The notes below the pieces were generated by a model that ran no database searches, was not told where the DNA came from, and worked only from the letters and a program-made list of their open reading frames with translations. The translations under genes were made by a program, and so were the position numbers. From Streptomyces malaysiense (GTDB taxonomy: Bacteria; Actinomycetota; Actinomycetes; Streptomycetales; Streptomycetaceae), in assembly GCF_000980885.2 (NCBI RefSeq), contig NZ_LBDA02000036.1:112865-176864 (forward strand): a stretch of DNA of 64,000 bases. Direction: 5' to 3'. Of this stretch, positions 55,115 to 63,108 are shown piece by piece (the first letter of the stretch is position 1; each line of letters starts with the position of its first letter).

Positions 55115-57319
55115 GTGACAGCAGCAACGCACTCCACCCTCTTCCCGCAGGTACCGGACGTCCCGGACTCGGCCGACGCGGTGCTCGAAGGGCTCGACCC
55201 CGAGCAGCGCGAGGTGGCCACCGCCCTGCGCGGCCCGGTGTGCGTGCTGGCCGGCGCGGGCACCGGCAAGACCCGGGCGATCACCCACCGCATCGCCTAC
55301 GGGGTGCGCTCCGGCATCCTCCAGCCCGCCAGCGTGCTCGCCGTCACCTTCACCAACCGCGCCGCGGGCGAGATGCGCGGCCGGCTGCGCCAGCTCGGCG
55401 CCCAGGGCGTCCAGGCCCGCACCTTCCACTCCGCGGCCCTGCGTCAGCTCCAGTACTTCTGGCCGAAAGCAGTCGGTGGCAGTCTGCCCCGGCTGGTCGA
55501 CCGCAAGATCCAGCTCGTCGCCGACGCGGCCGCCGCCCTCGGCACCCGGCTCGACCGCGGCGAGCTGCGCGACGTCACCGGCGAGATCGAATGGTGCAAG
55601 GTCACCCAGACCGTTCCCGCCGATTACCCGTACGCGGCCGCGAAGGCCGGCCGTGAGGCCCCCCGCGACCCCGCCGAGATCGCGCACCTGTACGCGGCCT
55701 ACGAGGACCTCAAACGCGACCGCGCGGTGATCGACTTCGAGGACGTCCTGCTGCTCACCGTCGCCGTCCTCCAGGACCGCCAGGACATCGCCGAACAGGT
55801 GCGCGCCCAGTACCAGCACTTCGTGGTGGACGAGTACCAGGACGTCAGCCCCCTCCAGCAGCGGCTGCTCGATCTGTGGCTCGGCGACCGCGACGACCTG
55901 TGCGTGGTCGGCGACGCCAGCCAGACCATCTATTCGTTCACCGGAGCAACCCCCGACCATCTGCTCGACTTCCGCGCCCGCCACCCCGGCGCCACCGTCG
56001 TCAAGCTCGTCCGCGACTACCGCTCCACCCCCCAGGTCGTCCGCCTCGCCAACGGACTGCTCGCCCAGGCCCGCGGCCGCGCCGCCGACCACCGGCTGGA
56101 ACTCGTCTCCCAGCGCCCCTCCGGCCCCGAACCCGGCTACACCGAGTACACCGACGAGCCCGCCGAGGCCGAGGGCGCCGCCCGGCGCATCCGTGAGCTG
56201 ATCGACGCCGGCGTCCCGGCCGCCGAGATCGCCGTCCTGTTCCGCACCAACTCCCAGTCCGAGACCTACGAGCAGGCACTCGCCGACGCCGGCGTGCCCT
56301 ATCAGCTGCGCGGCGCCGAGCGCTTCTTCGACCGGCCCGAGGTGCGCAAGGCCGGCCTCGCCCTGCGCGGCGCCGCCCGCTTCGGGGGCAACGACTCCCT
56401 CCTGGACGACGCCGTGGACCTGCCCTCCCAGGTGCGTGCCGTGCTGTCCGGCGAGGGCTGGACCACCCAGCCCCCGGCCGGCTCCGGCGCGGTCAGGGAG
56501 CGCTGGGAGTCCCTCGCCGCCCTGGTCAACCTCGCCCAGGACCTCTCCGCCGCCCGTCCCGGCGCCACCCTCGCCGACTTCGTCGCCGAACTGGACGAGC
56601 GGGCGGGCGCCCAGCACGCCCCCACCGTCCAGGGCGTCACCCTCGCCTCCCTGCACGCGGCCAAGGGCCTGGAATGGGACGCCGTGTTCCTGGTGGGCGT
56701 CGCCGAGGGCATGCTGCCCATCAGTTATGCCAGGACCGACGAGCAGATCGAGGAGGAGCGCCGCCTGCTGTACGTCGGCGTCACCCGCGCGCGCGAACGC
56801 CTCCATGTCTCCTGGTCCCTGTCCCGCTCGCCCGGCGGCCGTCACAGCCGCAGGGCCAGCCGCTTCCTCGACGGACTGCGCCCCGGCACCACCGCCACCG
56901 TCGGCCGCGGCGCCGGGTCCGCCGGGGGCGTCGAGCGCGGCGTCCGGGGCGCGGACACCACCGCGGTGCCCCGGCGCGCCCAGCGCAGTCCGGCCCGCTG
57001 CCGGGTCTGTGGCCGCACCCTCACCGACGCCGGCGAGATGAAGCTGATGCGCTGCGAGGACTGCCCCTCCGACATGGACGAGGGGCTCTACGAGCGGCTG
57101 CGCGAATGGCGCGCTGTCCAGGCCGCCAACAGCGGGCAGCCGGACTTCTGCGTCTTCACCGACCGCACCCTGATGGCCATCGCCGAGACCCGCCCGGACA
57201 GCTCCGCCGAGCTCTCCCGCATCCCCGGCGTCCTCAGCCGCAAGCTGCGCAGCTACGGAGCCGAAGTCCTGGCCATCTGCGCAGGTCAGGAGCTTGATGG
57301 CGAGATCGCGGGGGACTGA
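55115..57319 (+). CDS. uvrD2: UvrD2: SF1 helicase with tetracysteine motif and HRDC domain
   Basis: 734 aa from GTG 55115. SF1 motifs: LAGAGTGKTRA (about 45-55), TFTNRAAGEM, VDEYQDVSP, GDASQTIYSF, SLHAAKGLEWD and GVTRARERL. The C-terminus holds the tetracysteine CRVCGRTL...MRCEDC (about 628-650) and an HRDC domain ending in SRIPGVLSRKLRSYGAEVL (about 660-725), the layout of mycobacterial UvrD2. It unwinds 3'-tailed DNA in repair. The wblC promoter begins 14 nt after the stop. Confidence 0.94.
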   Translation: MTAATHSTLFPQVPDVPDSADAVLEGLDPEQREVATALRGPVCVLAGAGTGKTRAITHRIAYGVRSGILQPASVLAVTFTNRAAGEMRGRLRQLGAQGVQARTFHSAALRQLQYFWPKAVGGSLPRLVDRKIQLVADAAAALGTRLDRGELRDVTGEIEWCKVTQTVPADYPYAAAKAGREAPRDPAEIAHLYAAYEDLKRDRAVIDFEDVLLLTVAVLQDRQDIAEQVRAQYQHFVVDEYQDVSPLQQRLLDLWLGDRDDLCVVGDASQTIYSFTGATPDHLLDFRARHPGATVVKLVRDYRSTPQVVRLANGLLAQARGRAADHRLELVSQRPSGPEPGYTEYTDEPAEAEGAARRIRELIDAGVPAAEIAVLFRTNSQSETYEQALADAGVPYQLRGAERFFDRPEVRKAGLALRGAARFGGNDSLLDDAVDLPSQVRAVLSGEGWTTQPPAGSGAVRERWESLAALVNLAQDLSAARPGATLADFVAELDERAGAQHAPTVQGVTLASLHAAKGLEWDAVFLVGVAEGMLPISYARTDEQIEEERRLLYVGVTRARERLHVSWSLSRSPGGRHSRRASRFLDGLRPGTTATVGRGAGSAGGVERGVRGADTTAVPRRAQRSPARCRVCGRTLTDAGEMKLMRCEDCPSDMDEGLYERLREWRAVQAANSGQPDFCVFTDRTLMAIAETRPDSSAELSRIPGVLSRKLRSYGAEVLAICAGQELDGEIAGD

Positions 57320-57333
57320 TACGAACTCGTCGC

Positions 57334-57372
57334 AAAAATAGTTTGCGCACGCGCCGGGAATCCCCATAGGTT
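57334..57372 (+). promoter_or_regulatory. wblC promoter with WblC/WhiB7-type AT-rich box
   Basis: AAAAATA at 57334-57340 lies 2 nt upstream of -35 TTGCGC (57343-57348). An 18-nt spacer leads to -10 TAGGTT (57367-57372). WhiB7/WblC is known to contact an AT-rich block next to the -35 through its AT-hook, so autoactivation is expected. Predicted start near 57379. Confidence 0.75.
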
Positions 57373-57482
57373 CTAGGCACGGAAGCAGCGGCCTTCTCCA
57401 AGGCCCGCCCTCCGTGATGTACTTGCACATACGAAACGGACCGGTTCACCGGTCCCTGAGACGCCGAGAGGAGGCGAGTCCA

Positions 57483-57806
57483 GTGATCAGCATCAACGTC
57501 AGCGACATCCGCACGGCCAAACTGACCGATCGCTCGGCCGTCTCCCTGTGCCTGCTCGGCGCCTCCGACCGGGGCACCGGTCTGTCCGGCATTTGTGCCG
57601 CTCACCCGGAGTCCTTCCTGCCCGTCGCGGGCCTTCCCGTCCGCGACGAGCGCAATGAGCGACCGACCAAGGCACTGGGAGCAGTAGCGGCACAGGCAGA
57701 TGCCTATGCCTTTACGGCGACTGGTGCCGGATTCCGGAAGCAGACGACGCAGCACCACCAGATGTGGGCCTTCCGTGGGCCAGAACCCTGGAGTTATCCA
57801 GCCTGA
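57483..57806 (+). CDS. Upstream ORF in the wblC leader (107 aa)
   Basis: GTG 57483 has AGGAGG at 57469-57474, an 8-nt spacer. The in-frame GTG at 57414 has no SD. The product (VISINVSDIRTAKLTDRSAV...HHQMWAFRGPEPWSYPA) matches no family. The stop TGA at 57804-57806 falls in the 5' arm of the hairpin 57801-57817, 22 nt before the terminator stem, so translation to the end would control folding. A shorter reading of the leader peptide is possible. Confidence 0.6.
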   Translation: MISINVSDIRTAKLTDRSAVSLCLLGASDRGTGLSGICAAHPESFLPVAGLPVRDERNERPTKALGAVAAQADAYAFTATGAGFRKQTTQHHQMWAFRGPEPWSYPA

Positions 57807-57828
57807 TCCGATCAGGCCGGCGCCTTCA

Positions 57829-57871
57829 GGGCCGCGGAACCCCATCCGGGATCCGCGGCCCTTCAGTTTTT
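57829..57871 (+). terminator. Intrinsic terminator (attenuator) in the wblC leader
   Basis: Perfect 10-bp GC-rich stem, arms 57829-57838 and 57852-57861, inner CCC/GGG pairs, followed by TTCAGTTTTT. This true T-tract is unusual among the hairpins of this window and lies 105 nt before the wblC start. Confidence 0.85.
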
Positions 57872-57976
57872 CCCGAACGGGAAGGACGACGCGAAGGAGC
57901 CTCGGGACAGGAAAAGAACCCGGTACCAGCCGACACCCGGTCAACCGGCCGGACGACCAGACGAGGAAAACCACCC

Positions 57977-58345
57977 GTGCAACTCGAAGCGCACGCCCCG
58001 TCCGTACCGCCTTCGCAAACGATCCCCCCGCCCGGCCTCACGGAGGACTCCACCTTGATCCCGCTCACCGCGCTCACCGCGCTCGACGACGCCATCGAGA
58101 ACCTCGGCGTACCCGTCCCGTGCCGCTCCTACGACCCGGAGGTCTTCTTCGCCGAGTCGCCCACGGACGTGGAGTACGCCAAGTCCCTCTGCCGCACCTG
58201 CCCCCTGATGGAGGCCTGCCTCGCCGGGGCGAAGGAGCGGCGTGAGCCCTGGGGCGTCTGGGGCGGCGAGCTGTTCGTCCAGGGTGTCGTCGTCGCCCGG
58301 AAGCGGCCGCGCGGCCGCCCGCGGAAGAACCCGGTCACGGCATGA
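57977..58345 (+). CDS. wblC: WblC (WhiB7-type) Fe-S transcription factor
   Basis: 122 aa from GTG 57977. The four cluster Cys are in VPCRSYDPEVFF (one) and LCRTCPLMEAC (three, about residues 74-83). The GVWGGELF turn contacts region 4 of SigA/HrdB. The C-terminal KRPRGRPRKNP is the AT-hook. It binds the primary sigma factor and activates antibiotic-resistance genes. Longer in-frame starts are not supported because they would begin inside the terminator region. Confidence 0.96.
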   Translation: MQLEAHAPSVPPSQTIPPPGLTEDSTLIPLTALTALDDAIENLGVPVPCRSYDPEVFFAESPTDVEYAKSLCRTCPLMEACLAGAKERREPWGVWGGELFVQGVVVARKRPRGRPRKNPVTA

Positions 58346-58665
58346 ACACCGCAGGAACAATCGACCGTCCCCTCACGCACGACCCCAAGAAGCAGGCCCC
58401 GATGAAGCCGTCCACCAGCGAGCCCGCAGGCTCCGCGACCCCAGACTCCACCACCTCCGGCGCTACCGAAGCCCGCCAGAACAGGACCCGTGAGATGCAA
58501 CTCATGCAAGAAGCCCTGGCCCGTGCGCATATGCACGACCGCCTCCATGACGCCCACCGGCAACGCCAGGCCACCCGCCTGGCCGTCGCCCTGCGCATGC
58601 AGCGCCGCGCCGAACGCGCTTCGCTGCGTGCCCGCCGTGCGCTCGCCATGGCCGTCATGCAGTAA
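58342..58665 (+). CDS. 107-aa helical protein translationally coupled to wblC
   Basis: ATG 58342 overlaps the wblC stop (ATGA). The first 45 residues are polar and disordered. The rest is a continuous basic helix rich in Arg, Ala, Met and His (QLMQEALARAHMHDRLHDAH, then RLAVALRMQRRAERASLRAR). No family recognised. Co-expression with WblC is dictated by the overlap, so it should be induced by ribosome-targeting antibiotics. Confidence 0.72.
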   Translation: MNTAGTIDRPLTHDPKKQAPMKPSTSEPAGSATPDSTTSGATEARQNRTREMQLMQEALARAHMHDRLHDAHRQRQATRLAVALRMQRRAERASLRARRALAMAVMQ

Positions 58666-58728
58666 ATCCCGCACACGACAAGGGTGCTTCCCCGCGAGAG
58701 GGAGGACCCGAGCGATGCGGTGACTCCT

Positions 58729-58766
58729 CGCGGGGGCCGGTCCGGCCGAACGGACCGGCCCCCGCG
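58729..58766. terminator. Perfect 16-bp hairpin ending the wblC unit
   Basis: Arms 58729-58744 and 58751-58766, loop GCCGAA. Confidence 0.8.
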
Positions 58767-58800
58767 GTGCGTTCTGCGTGCCGCCCATCGGTCACGGAGT

Positions 58801-58806
58801 TATCGT
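58801..58806 (+). promoter_or_regulatory. -10 box TATCGT of a leaderless transcript
   Basis: Ends 6 nt before ATG 58813. Confidence 0.5.
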
Positions 58807-58812
58807 CGCCTG

Positions 58813-59025
58813 ATGACGAGTCTTCCCCGAGGAAGCGATCAGGGTGGCCCTGGGGAGCGCCCGGCGCCGCTCGTGTGCGCCCGCTGCGGTGTCCCCGCCC
58901 CCGCCCCCCACCCCGCCACCTGGACCTGCTCCGTGGAGGACGGCGCTCCCCGCTACTTCTGCGCCGCCTGCTCCCGCGACAACCTTCGCGCCATCGAGGG
59001 CCGCCTGGACTCGAACTGGTGGTGA
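58813..59025 (+). CDS. Small zinc-ribbon protein (70 aa)
   Basis: CARCGVP (about 26-32) and FCAAC (about 53-57) supply four Cys of a zinc ribbon, with a TWTCSVEDG strand between. It ends RDNLRAIEGRLDSNWW, a conserved-looking tail. Function unknown. The start is set by the leaderless promoter. Confidence 0.72.
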   Translation: MTSLPRGSDQGGPGERPAPLVCARCGVPAPAPHPATWTCSVEDGAPRYFCAACSRDNLRAIEGRLDSNWW

Positions 59026-59431
59026 CGCGCCACCCGCCCGCCGCGCCTCACCCGCCGCCCGGTCCCCGGCCCCGGGCGAGCCCCTCGGCGAGCAGCGGTG
59101 TCAGCATGATGCCGTGGTGCCGCCCACCGCGAGGCACATGATCACAAAGACGGCCCTACCCCGGGCATGCGGCGCGCGCCGGCAGCGCCGCCGCCTCGGC
59201 CGCGCCAGGCCGTGCGACCCCTGCGCGAACCGTCCCGCACACGGACCGGCCCGCACACGGACCGGCTCGATACGGCCCGAGGGCACCGGCGACCCACCCG
59301 GTGCCAGCCGGCCGCGGTCACCCCCCGGTTCTCCATTGGAGCACGCGGCCCGGCCACGGGGCCTGGGCTTTTCCGGGACGCCCGGGTCACGCCTCCGCGG
59401 CGGATCCCTCGGTGAGTTCCTCCTCCAGGAT
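59026..59431. other. 406-bp region between convergent zinc-ribbon and ABC1 genes
   Basis: Reading frames here have no SD and no consistent coding character. No clear terminator hairpin or repeat is seen. Confidence 0.4.
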
Positions 59432-60838
59432 TTACTCCGCCAGGAGTTCCTCCGTCCCCTCCGCTTCCGCCGTCTCCTCCAGGACTTCCAGCTCCCCGGC
59501 ATCGTCCGTGCGGAAGAAGCCCGGGAGCCACGACTCCAGCTCCTCGCGGAGGCGGACCGTGGCGCCCAGTTGGCACAGGACGCCGATGGTGCTGAGGGTG
59601 ACGCGGTGGATGAGCAGGTAGGCAGGGGGGAGGTTGAGCTGCTTGCCGAGTTGGTAGGCGGGGGAACGGGGGTCGGCGATGCGCGCGGCCTGGCTGCGCA
59701 TCCAGGAGCGGGTGAAGGTGAACGCGTCGACGCGGGCCGGCTCGATGATCGGCAGCAGATAGTCGAGGACCGCGTCGGGATCCAGCTCTATGGATTCCTT
59801 GACGAACCCCTCCTCGCAGAGCAGCTCGTAGACCGTCTCCGCGTCGCCGTCCAGGGTCATCCGCAGGGAGGTCCCGATCGGCGCGGGCAGCCCCCCGGGG
59901 AGCCGGTCGACGGTGCCGAAGTCCAGGACCCCGAGCCGCCAGTCGTCCTCGCCGTCCGGGCCGCCCGGCAGCAGCCGGAAGTTGCCCGGGTGCGGGTCGG
60001 CGTGCAGCAGCCCGGTGCGGGCCGGACCCGAGAACAGGAAGCGGGCGAGCAGCTGCCCGGCACGGTCGCGCTGCTCCGGCGTGCCGTCCGCGATGATCTC
60101 CGACAGCGGGATGCCGTCGATCCACTCCGTCACCAGCACCTGCTCGCACTGGTGCACCACCGCCGGGACCACCACGTCCGGATCGCCCGCGAACTCCTGT
60201 GCGTGCGCGTTCTGGGCGGCGGCCTCCAGGTCGTAGTCCAGCTCCTCGGAGACCCGGTCCCGCATCTCCGCGATCAGCGGCTTTATGTCCATGCCCGGGA
60301 TGAGCGGCCCCAACAACCGTGCGAACCGGCCCAGTTGGATCAGGTCGGACAGCAGGGCCTCGCCGGCGCCCGGGTACTGCACCTTGACCGCGACCTCGCG
60401 GCCGTCGTGCCACACGGCCCGGTGCACCTGGCCGATCGAGGCCGCCGCCGCGGGCTTGTCCTCGAACTCCTCGAACAGCTCGCGCCAGTTCTGCCCGAGC
60501 CGCTCCGTCAGTACCGCGTGCACCGTGCGGGTCGGCATCGGCGGTGCCGCCTCCTGGAGCTTGGTCAGGGCCACCCGATAGGGCCCCGCGACCTCCTCGG
60601 GCAGCGCGGACTCGAAGACGGACAGGGCCTGCCCGAACTTCATGGCCCCGCCCTTCAGCTCGCCCAGCACCTTGAAGAGCTGCTCCGCCGTGCGCTGTTG
60701 CAGCTCCCGGCCGACGATCTCCGCGGACTCGCCCACGATCCGCTTGCCCAGTCCCCAGGTCGCCCGGCCGGCGAAGCCGAGCGGGAGTGCGGCGAGCTTG
60801 GCGGTCCGGGTGACCGCCTTCCGGGGAAGATCAGACAT
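59432..60838 (-). CDS. ABC1/UbiB family atypical kinase
   Basis: 468 aa from ATG 60838 (GGAGGGCGC upstream). ABC1 hallmarks: KGGAMKFGQALS (the KxGQ helix that occludes the active site), AAAASIGQVHRA (A-rich loop), the ATP lysine in VAVKVQYPG, EELDYDLEAAA (ExD), HADPHPGN and DFG. Family members support quinone or lipid metabolism. The mycobacterial homologue (Rv3197) sits beside whiB7, belongs to its regulon and affects macrolide tolerance. Its start lies 8 nt inside the upstream ThiF-like gene. Confidence 0.9.
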   Translation of the reverse strand: MSDLPRKAVTRTAKLAALPLGFAGRATWGLGKRIVGESAEIVGRELQQRTAEQLFKVLGELKGGAMKFGQALSVFESALPEEVAGPYRVALTKLQEAAPPMPTRTVHAVLTERLGQNWRELFEEFEDKPAAAASIGQVHRAVWHDGREVAVKVQYPGAGEALLSDLIQLGRFARLLGPLIPGMDIKPLIAEMRDRVSEELDYDLEAAAQNAHAQEFAGDPDVVVPAVVHQCEQVLVTEWIDGIPLSEIIADGTPEQRDRAGQLLARFLFSGPARTGLLHADPHPGNFRLLPGGPDGEDDWRLGVLDFGTVDRLPGGLPAPIGTSLRMTLDGDAETVYELLCEEGFVKESIELDPDAVLDYLLPIIEPARVDAFTFTRSWMRSQAARIADPRSPAYQLGKQLNLPPAYLLIHRVTLSTIGVLCQLGATVRLREELESWLPGFFRTDDAGELEVLEETAEAEGTEELLAE

Positions 60839-62060
60839 GCGCCCTCCAAGTCCCTGTCGGCCGTGCCGCGCCCGCTTCGCGTGCCCGCTCCGTCGACCGC
60901 CGTTGCACCGCCATTGTCGCGCGTGACCGCGCCGGGGTTGAGGAGTGTTCCCCGTCGGCTTTCTCACCTGGCCTTTCGGCCGCGCCGCAGCGGCAGGCCG
61001 GGTGCGGCACGACCGGGCGGGAACGCCAGTTCAGACCGGGTAGGGACACCTCCCAGCGGGCGCCCTCGCCGGACGGCGACACGCCGTCCAGGAAGGCCAG
61101 GGCGTGGGCCGCGGCCAGTCCGGCGACCGTCGTGGAGAGGGCCAGGTCACAGGCCCCGACCGGGCGGGTTCCGGTGCCGGAGCGCCACTGGGCGAGCAGT
61201 CGGGGCCAGGTGGGATCCCGGTCCGTGCGGGACTCGTGCAGGCAGCCGGCGCAGGCCGTCTCGCCCGGCAGCACCAGCGGGCCCACGACTCCTGTGCCCT
61301 CCACCACACCCGCGTACAGATGCGGGGTGCCCGAGGCCAGCAGCGGCTGCGCGGCGCCCGGATCGGGGGCGTGCACGGCCACCTCGTCCCTGGGCGTGAG
61401 GATCACCAGGGAGAGCCCGGGTTCCCCGGCGGCGGACCCGGGGGAGCGGGCGTGGCGGGGCGGGCGGTCCGGAGCGGCCCGGCGGACGGCCGCCGCTGCC
61501 GCCGTGTCCCGGCGCTCACCGACCGACTCGGGCGGCAGCCCGCCCGGCGCCACGTCCCAGGGCCGCACCCGCCCCTCGTCGCGCACCGCCACCTCCCCGA
61601 CGCCCGCGCCCGACAGCACGGCGGCCACCAGGGCACCCACCCGCCCCGCGCCGAGCACCCGGACCCGCAGCGCGCGGCGGGCGGCGAGCCGGGCCGGCGC
61701 GCCGCCCGGCTCGGGGGAGGTCAGCGAGAGCGAGGCCAGGTCGGGGCGCAGCCGCCGCAGCACCTCCGGCTTCCCGCGCAGCGCGCCCGCGGCCGGTCCG
61801 CCACCGCACGCGTCGTCCACGAGGCCCGCGCGGGCCAGCCGGTCCACCAGCGCGTCCACCCGGCCGTCCGGCAGTTTCAGTCGGCGGCCCTCCGCGCGCA
61901 GGAGCGGCAGCCCCCGGGTGCCGTTGAGCAGGTCGAGGAAGCCGCTCGTGGCGGCGTCCAGCGGACCCAGCGTCAGCGCGTGCGCGGGAGTCATCCCGAA
62001 CTGCGCCGTGCCGAGATCACGCCAGCCGCGCCGCAGCGCCGGTTTCACCATCGGATGCAT
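60831..62060 (-). CDS. E1-like ThiF-family protein (TOMM cyclodehydratase C-domain-like)
   Basis: 409 aa from ATG 62060. The N-terminus (MVKPALRRGWRDLGTAQFGM, then LDAATSGFLDLLNGTRGL) resembles the peptide-clamp/winged-helix region of TOMM cyclodehydratase partner proteins. The Rossmann part has VRVLGAGRVGALVAAVLSGA, and ETACAGCLHESRTDRDP and HPACRCG give Cys that may bind zinc. The usual E1 ATP-site Arg/Asp set is not evident, so it may not adenylate. It overlaps the ABC1 gene by 8 nt. There is no YcaO gene or precursor peptide nearby. Confidence 0.78.
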   Translation of the reverse strand: MHPMVKPALRRGWRDLGTAQFGMTPAHALTLGPLDAATSGFLDLLNGTRGLPLLRAEGRRLKLPDGRVDALVDRLARAGLVDDACGGGPAAGALRGKPEVLRRLRPDLASLSLTSPEPGGAPARLAARRALRVRVLGAGRVGALVAAVLSGAGVGEVAVRDEGRVRPWDVAPGGLPPESVGERRDTAAAAAVRRAAPDRPPRHARSPGSAAGEPGLSLVILTPRDEVAVHAPDPGAAQPLLASGTPHLYAGVVEGTGVVGPLVLPGETACAGCLHESRTDRDPTWPRLLAQWRSGTGTRPVGACDLALSTTVAGLAAAHALAFLDGVSPSGEGARWEVSLPGLNWRSRPVVPHPACRCGAAERPGEKADGEHSSTPARSRATMAVQRRSTERAREAGAARPTGTWRAHV

Positions 62061-62388
62061 GACGGACCCCCGAATTCGTGTGCCGGTGTATCCACGTGAA
62101 TGTCGCTGTTGCCCTGCTCGGCGGACGATCGGCCGAATTGGCCGCTCTCCGTCGACGCCTGCCAGCATGCCCGCTCGGTCCGGCGGGCGGGGAAAGTTAT
62201 CCACAGACGGCGGATGTTCCTCATATGAATCGACGAATACCTCAGAAGGGATGAAAGATTCATAACTTAAAATATGTTGCATATACGGCATAGGGGGCGG
62301 TCGTACAAATCAAACGCACGGTGGGGGATCCGTACACAACCGTCCGGGAGCCGGGACTTTGCCCCTGCCCAGCGGGTAACGTCGGGGC
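62061..62388. other. 328-bp AT-rich divergent region before the YgjP-type gene
   Basis: 62210-62300 is markedly AT-rich for this genome and includes TATGTTGCATA, a short inverted repeat. It probably holds the ThiF/ABC1 promoter. The right end has -10 TAACGT (62377-62382), 6 nt before GTG 62389. Confidence 0.5.
62377..62382 (+). promoter_or_regulatory. -10 box TAACGT of a leaderless transcript
   Basis: Ends 6 nt before GTG 62389; no SD. Confidence 0.5.
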
Positions 62389-62961
62389 GTGTCCGCCGAC
62401 CCACTTCAGCACCGCGCCGGAAAGACAGAACGCAGCGCGACGAGCGCGATCGAGGTCCGCAGGAGTGCCCGACGCCGCCGGACGGTCTCCGCGTATCGCG
62501 AGGGCGATCGCACTGTCGTACTGATCCCCGCCCGGATGTCGAAGGCGGAGGAGCAACGCTGGGTGACCGTCATGCTCGACAAGCTCGCGGCCCAGGAGAG
62601 CCGGCGGGTGCTCGGCGACGCCGAACTGGCCGAGCGCGCCGAGCGGCTGTCGGCGCAGTTCTTCGACGGCAGCGCACGCCCGGCCTCCGTGCGCTGGGTC
62701 ACCAACCAGAACACCCGCTGGGGCTCGTGCACCCCGGCCGAGGGCAGCATCCGCCTCTCCCACCGGCTCCAGGGCATGCCCGAGTACGTCATCGACTACG
62801 TGCTCTGCCACGAGCTGGCGCACCTCCTGGTGCCCGGTCACGGTCCCGACTTCTGGCGGCTGCTGGAGGCGTATCCGCGGACCGAGCGGGCCCGCGGCTA
62901 CCTGGAGGGCGTGGTCGCCGCCGCCCGGCTGCCGCACGTCCCCGACACGCGGGGCGAGTGA
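62389..62961 (+). CDS. YgjP-type (DUF45/WLM) predicted metallopeptidase
   Basis: 190 aa. The zinc motif is CHELAHLLVPGHGPDFW (HExxH with a third His downstream), preceded by VRWVTNQNTRWGSCTPAEGS, the conserved RWGSC block of the DUF45/M48-like family. A basic N-terminus (EVRRSARRRRTVSAYREGDR) is part of the family fold. No signal peptide. Substrate unknown. Confidence 0.88.
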   Translation: MSADPLQHRAGKTERSATSAIEVRRSARRRRTVSAYREGDRTVVLIPARMSKAEEQRWVTVMLDKLAAQESRRVLGDAELAERAERLSAQFFDGSARPASVRWVTNQNTRWGSCTPAEGSIRLSHRLQGMPEYVIDYVLCHELAHLLVPGHGPDFWRLLEAYPRTERARGYLEGVVAAARLPHVPDTRGE

Positions 62962-63108
62962 CCCCGCCCCGCGCGGCCGCCGTGTGTGTGGCCGGAATCG
63001 GTTCTGTACCGGGTCTGTACCGACGGGGACCGGCCGGGCTGGTTGACGGCCCCAGCCGTTAGCCTGGCGCGACGCACTCGTATTCGGGATGGGGGACGGT
63101 CGTATCGC

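Larger units (their letters stand above)
57379..57976 (+). promoter_or_regulatory. wblC 5' leader with attenuator
   Basis: About 600 nt between the predicted start and GTG 57977. In order: hairpin 57390-57405, hairpin 57438-57455 (7 bp, loop TTCA), SD GAGAGGAGG (57466-57474), upstream ORF 57483-57806, hairpin 57801-57817 that includes the upstream ORF's stop, and intrinsic terminator 57829-57871. Ribosome stalling on the upstream ORF by translation-inhibiting antibiotics is the known way such leaders let polymerase read into whiB7/wblC; the details here are inferred. Confidence 0.75.

Noticed and set aside
57414..57482. Earlier GTG/ATG start for the wblC leader ORF
   Set aside because: No SD precedes it, whereas GTG 57483 has AGGAGG at ideal spacing; the hairpin 57438-57455 would lie inside the coding part.
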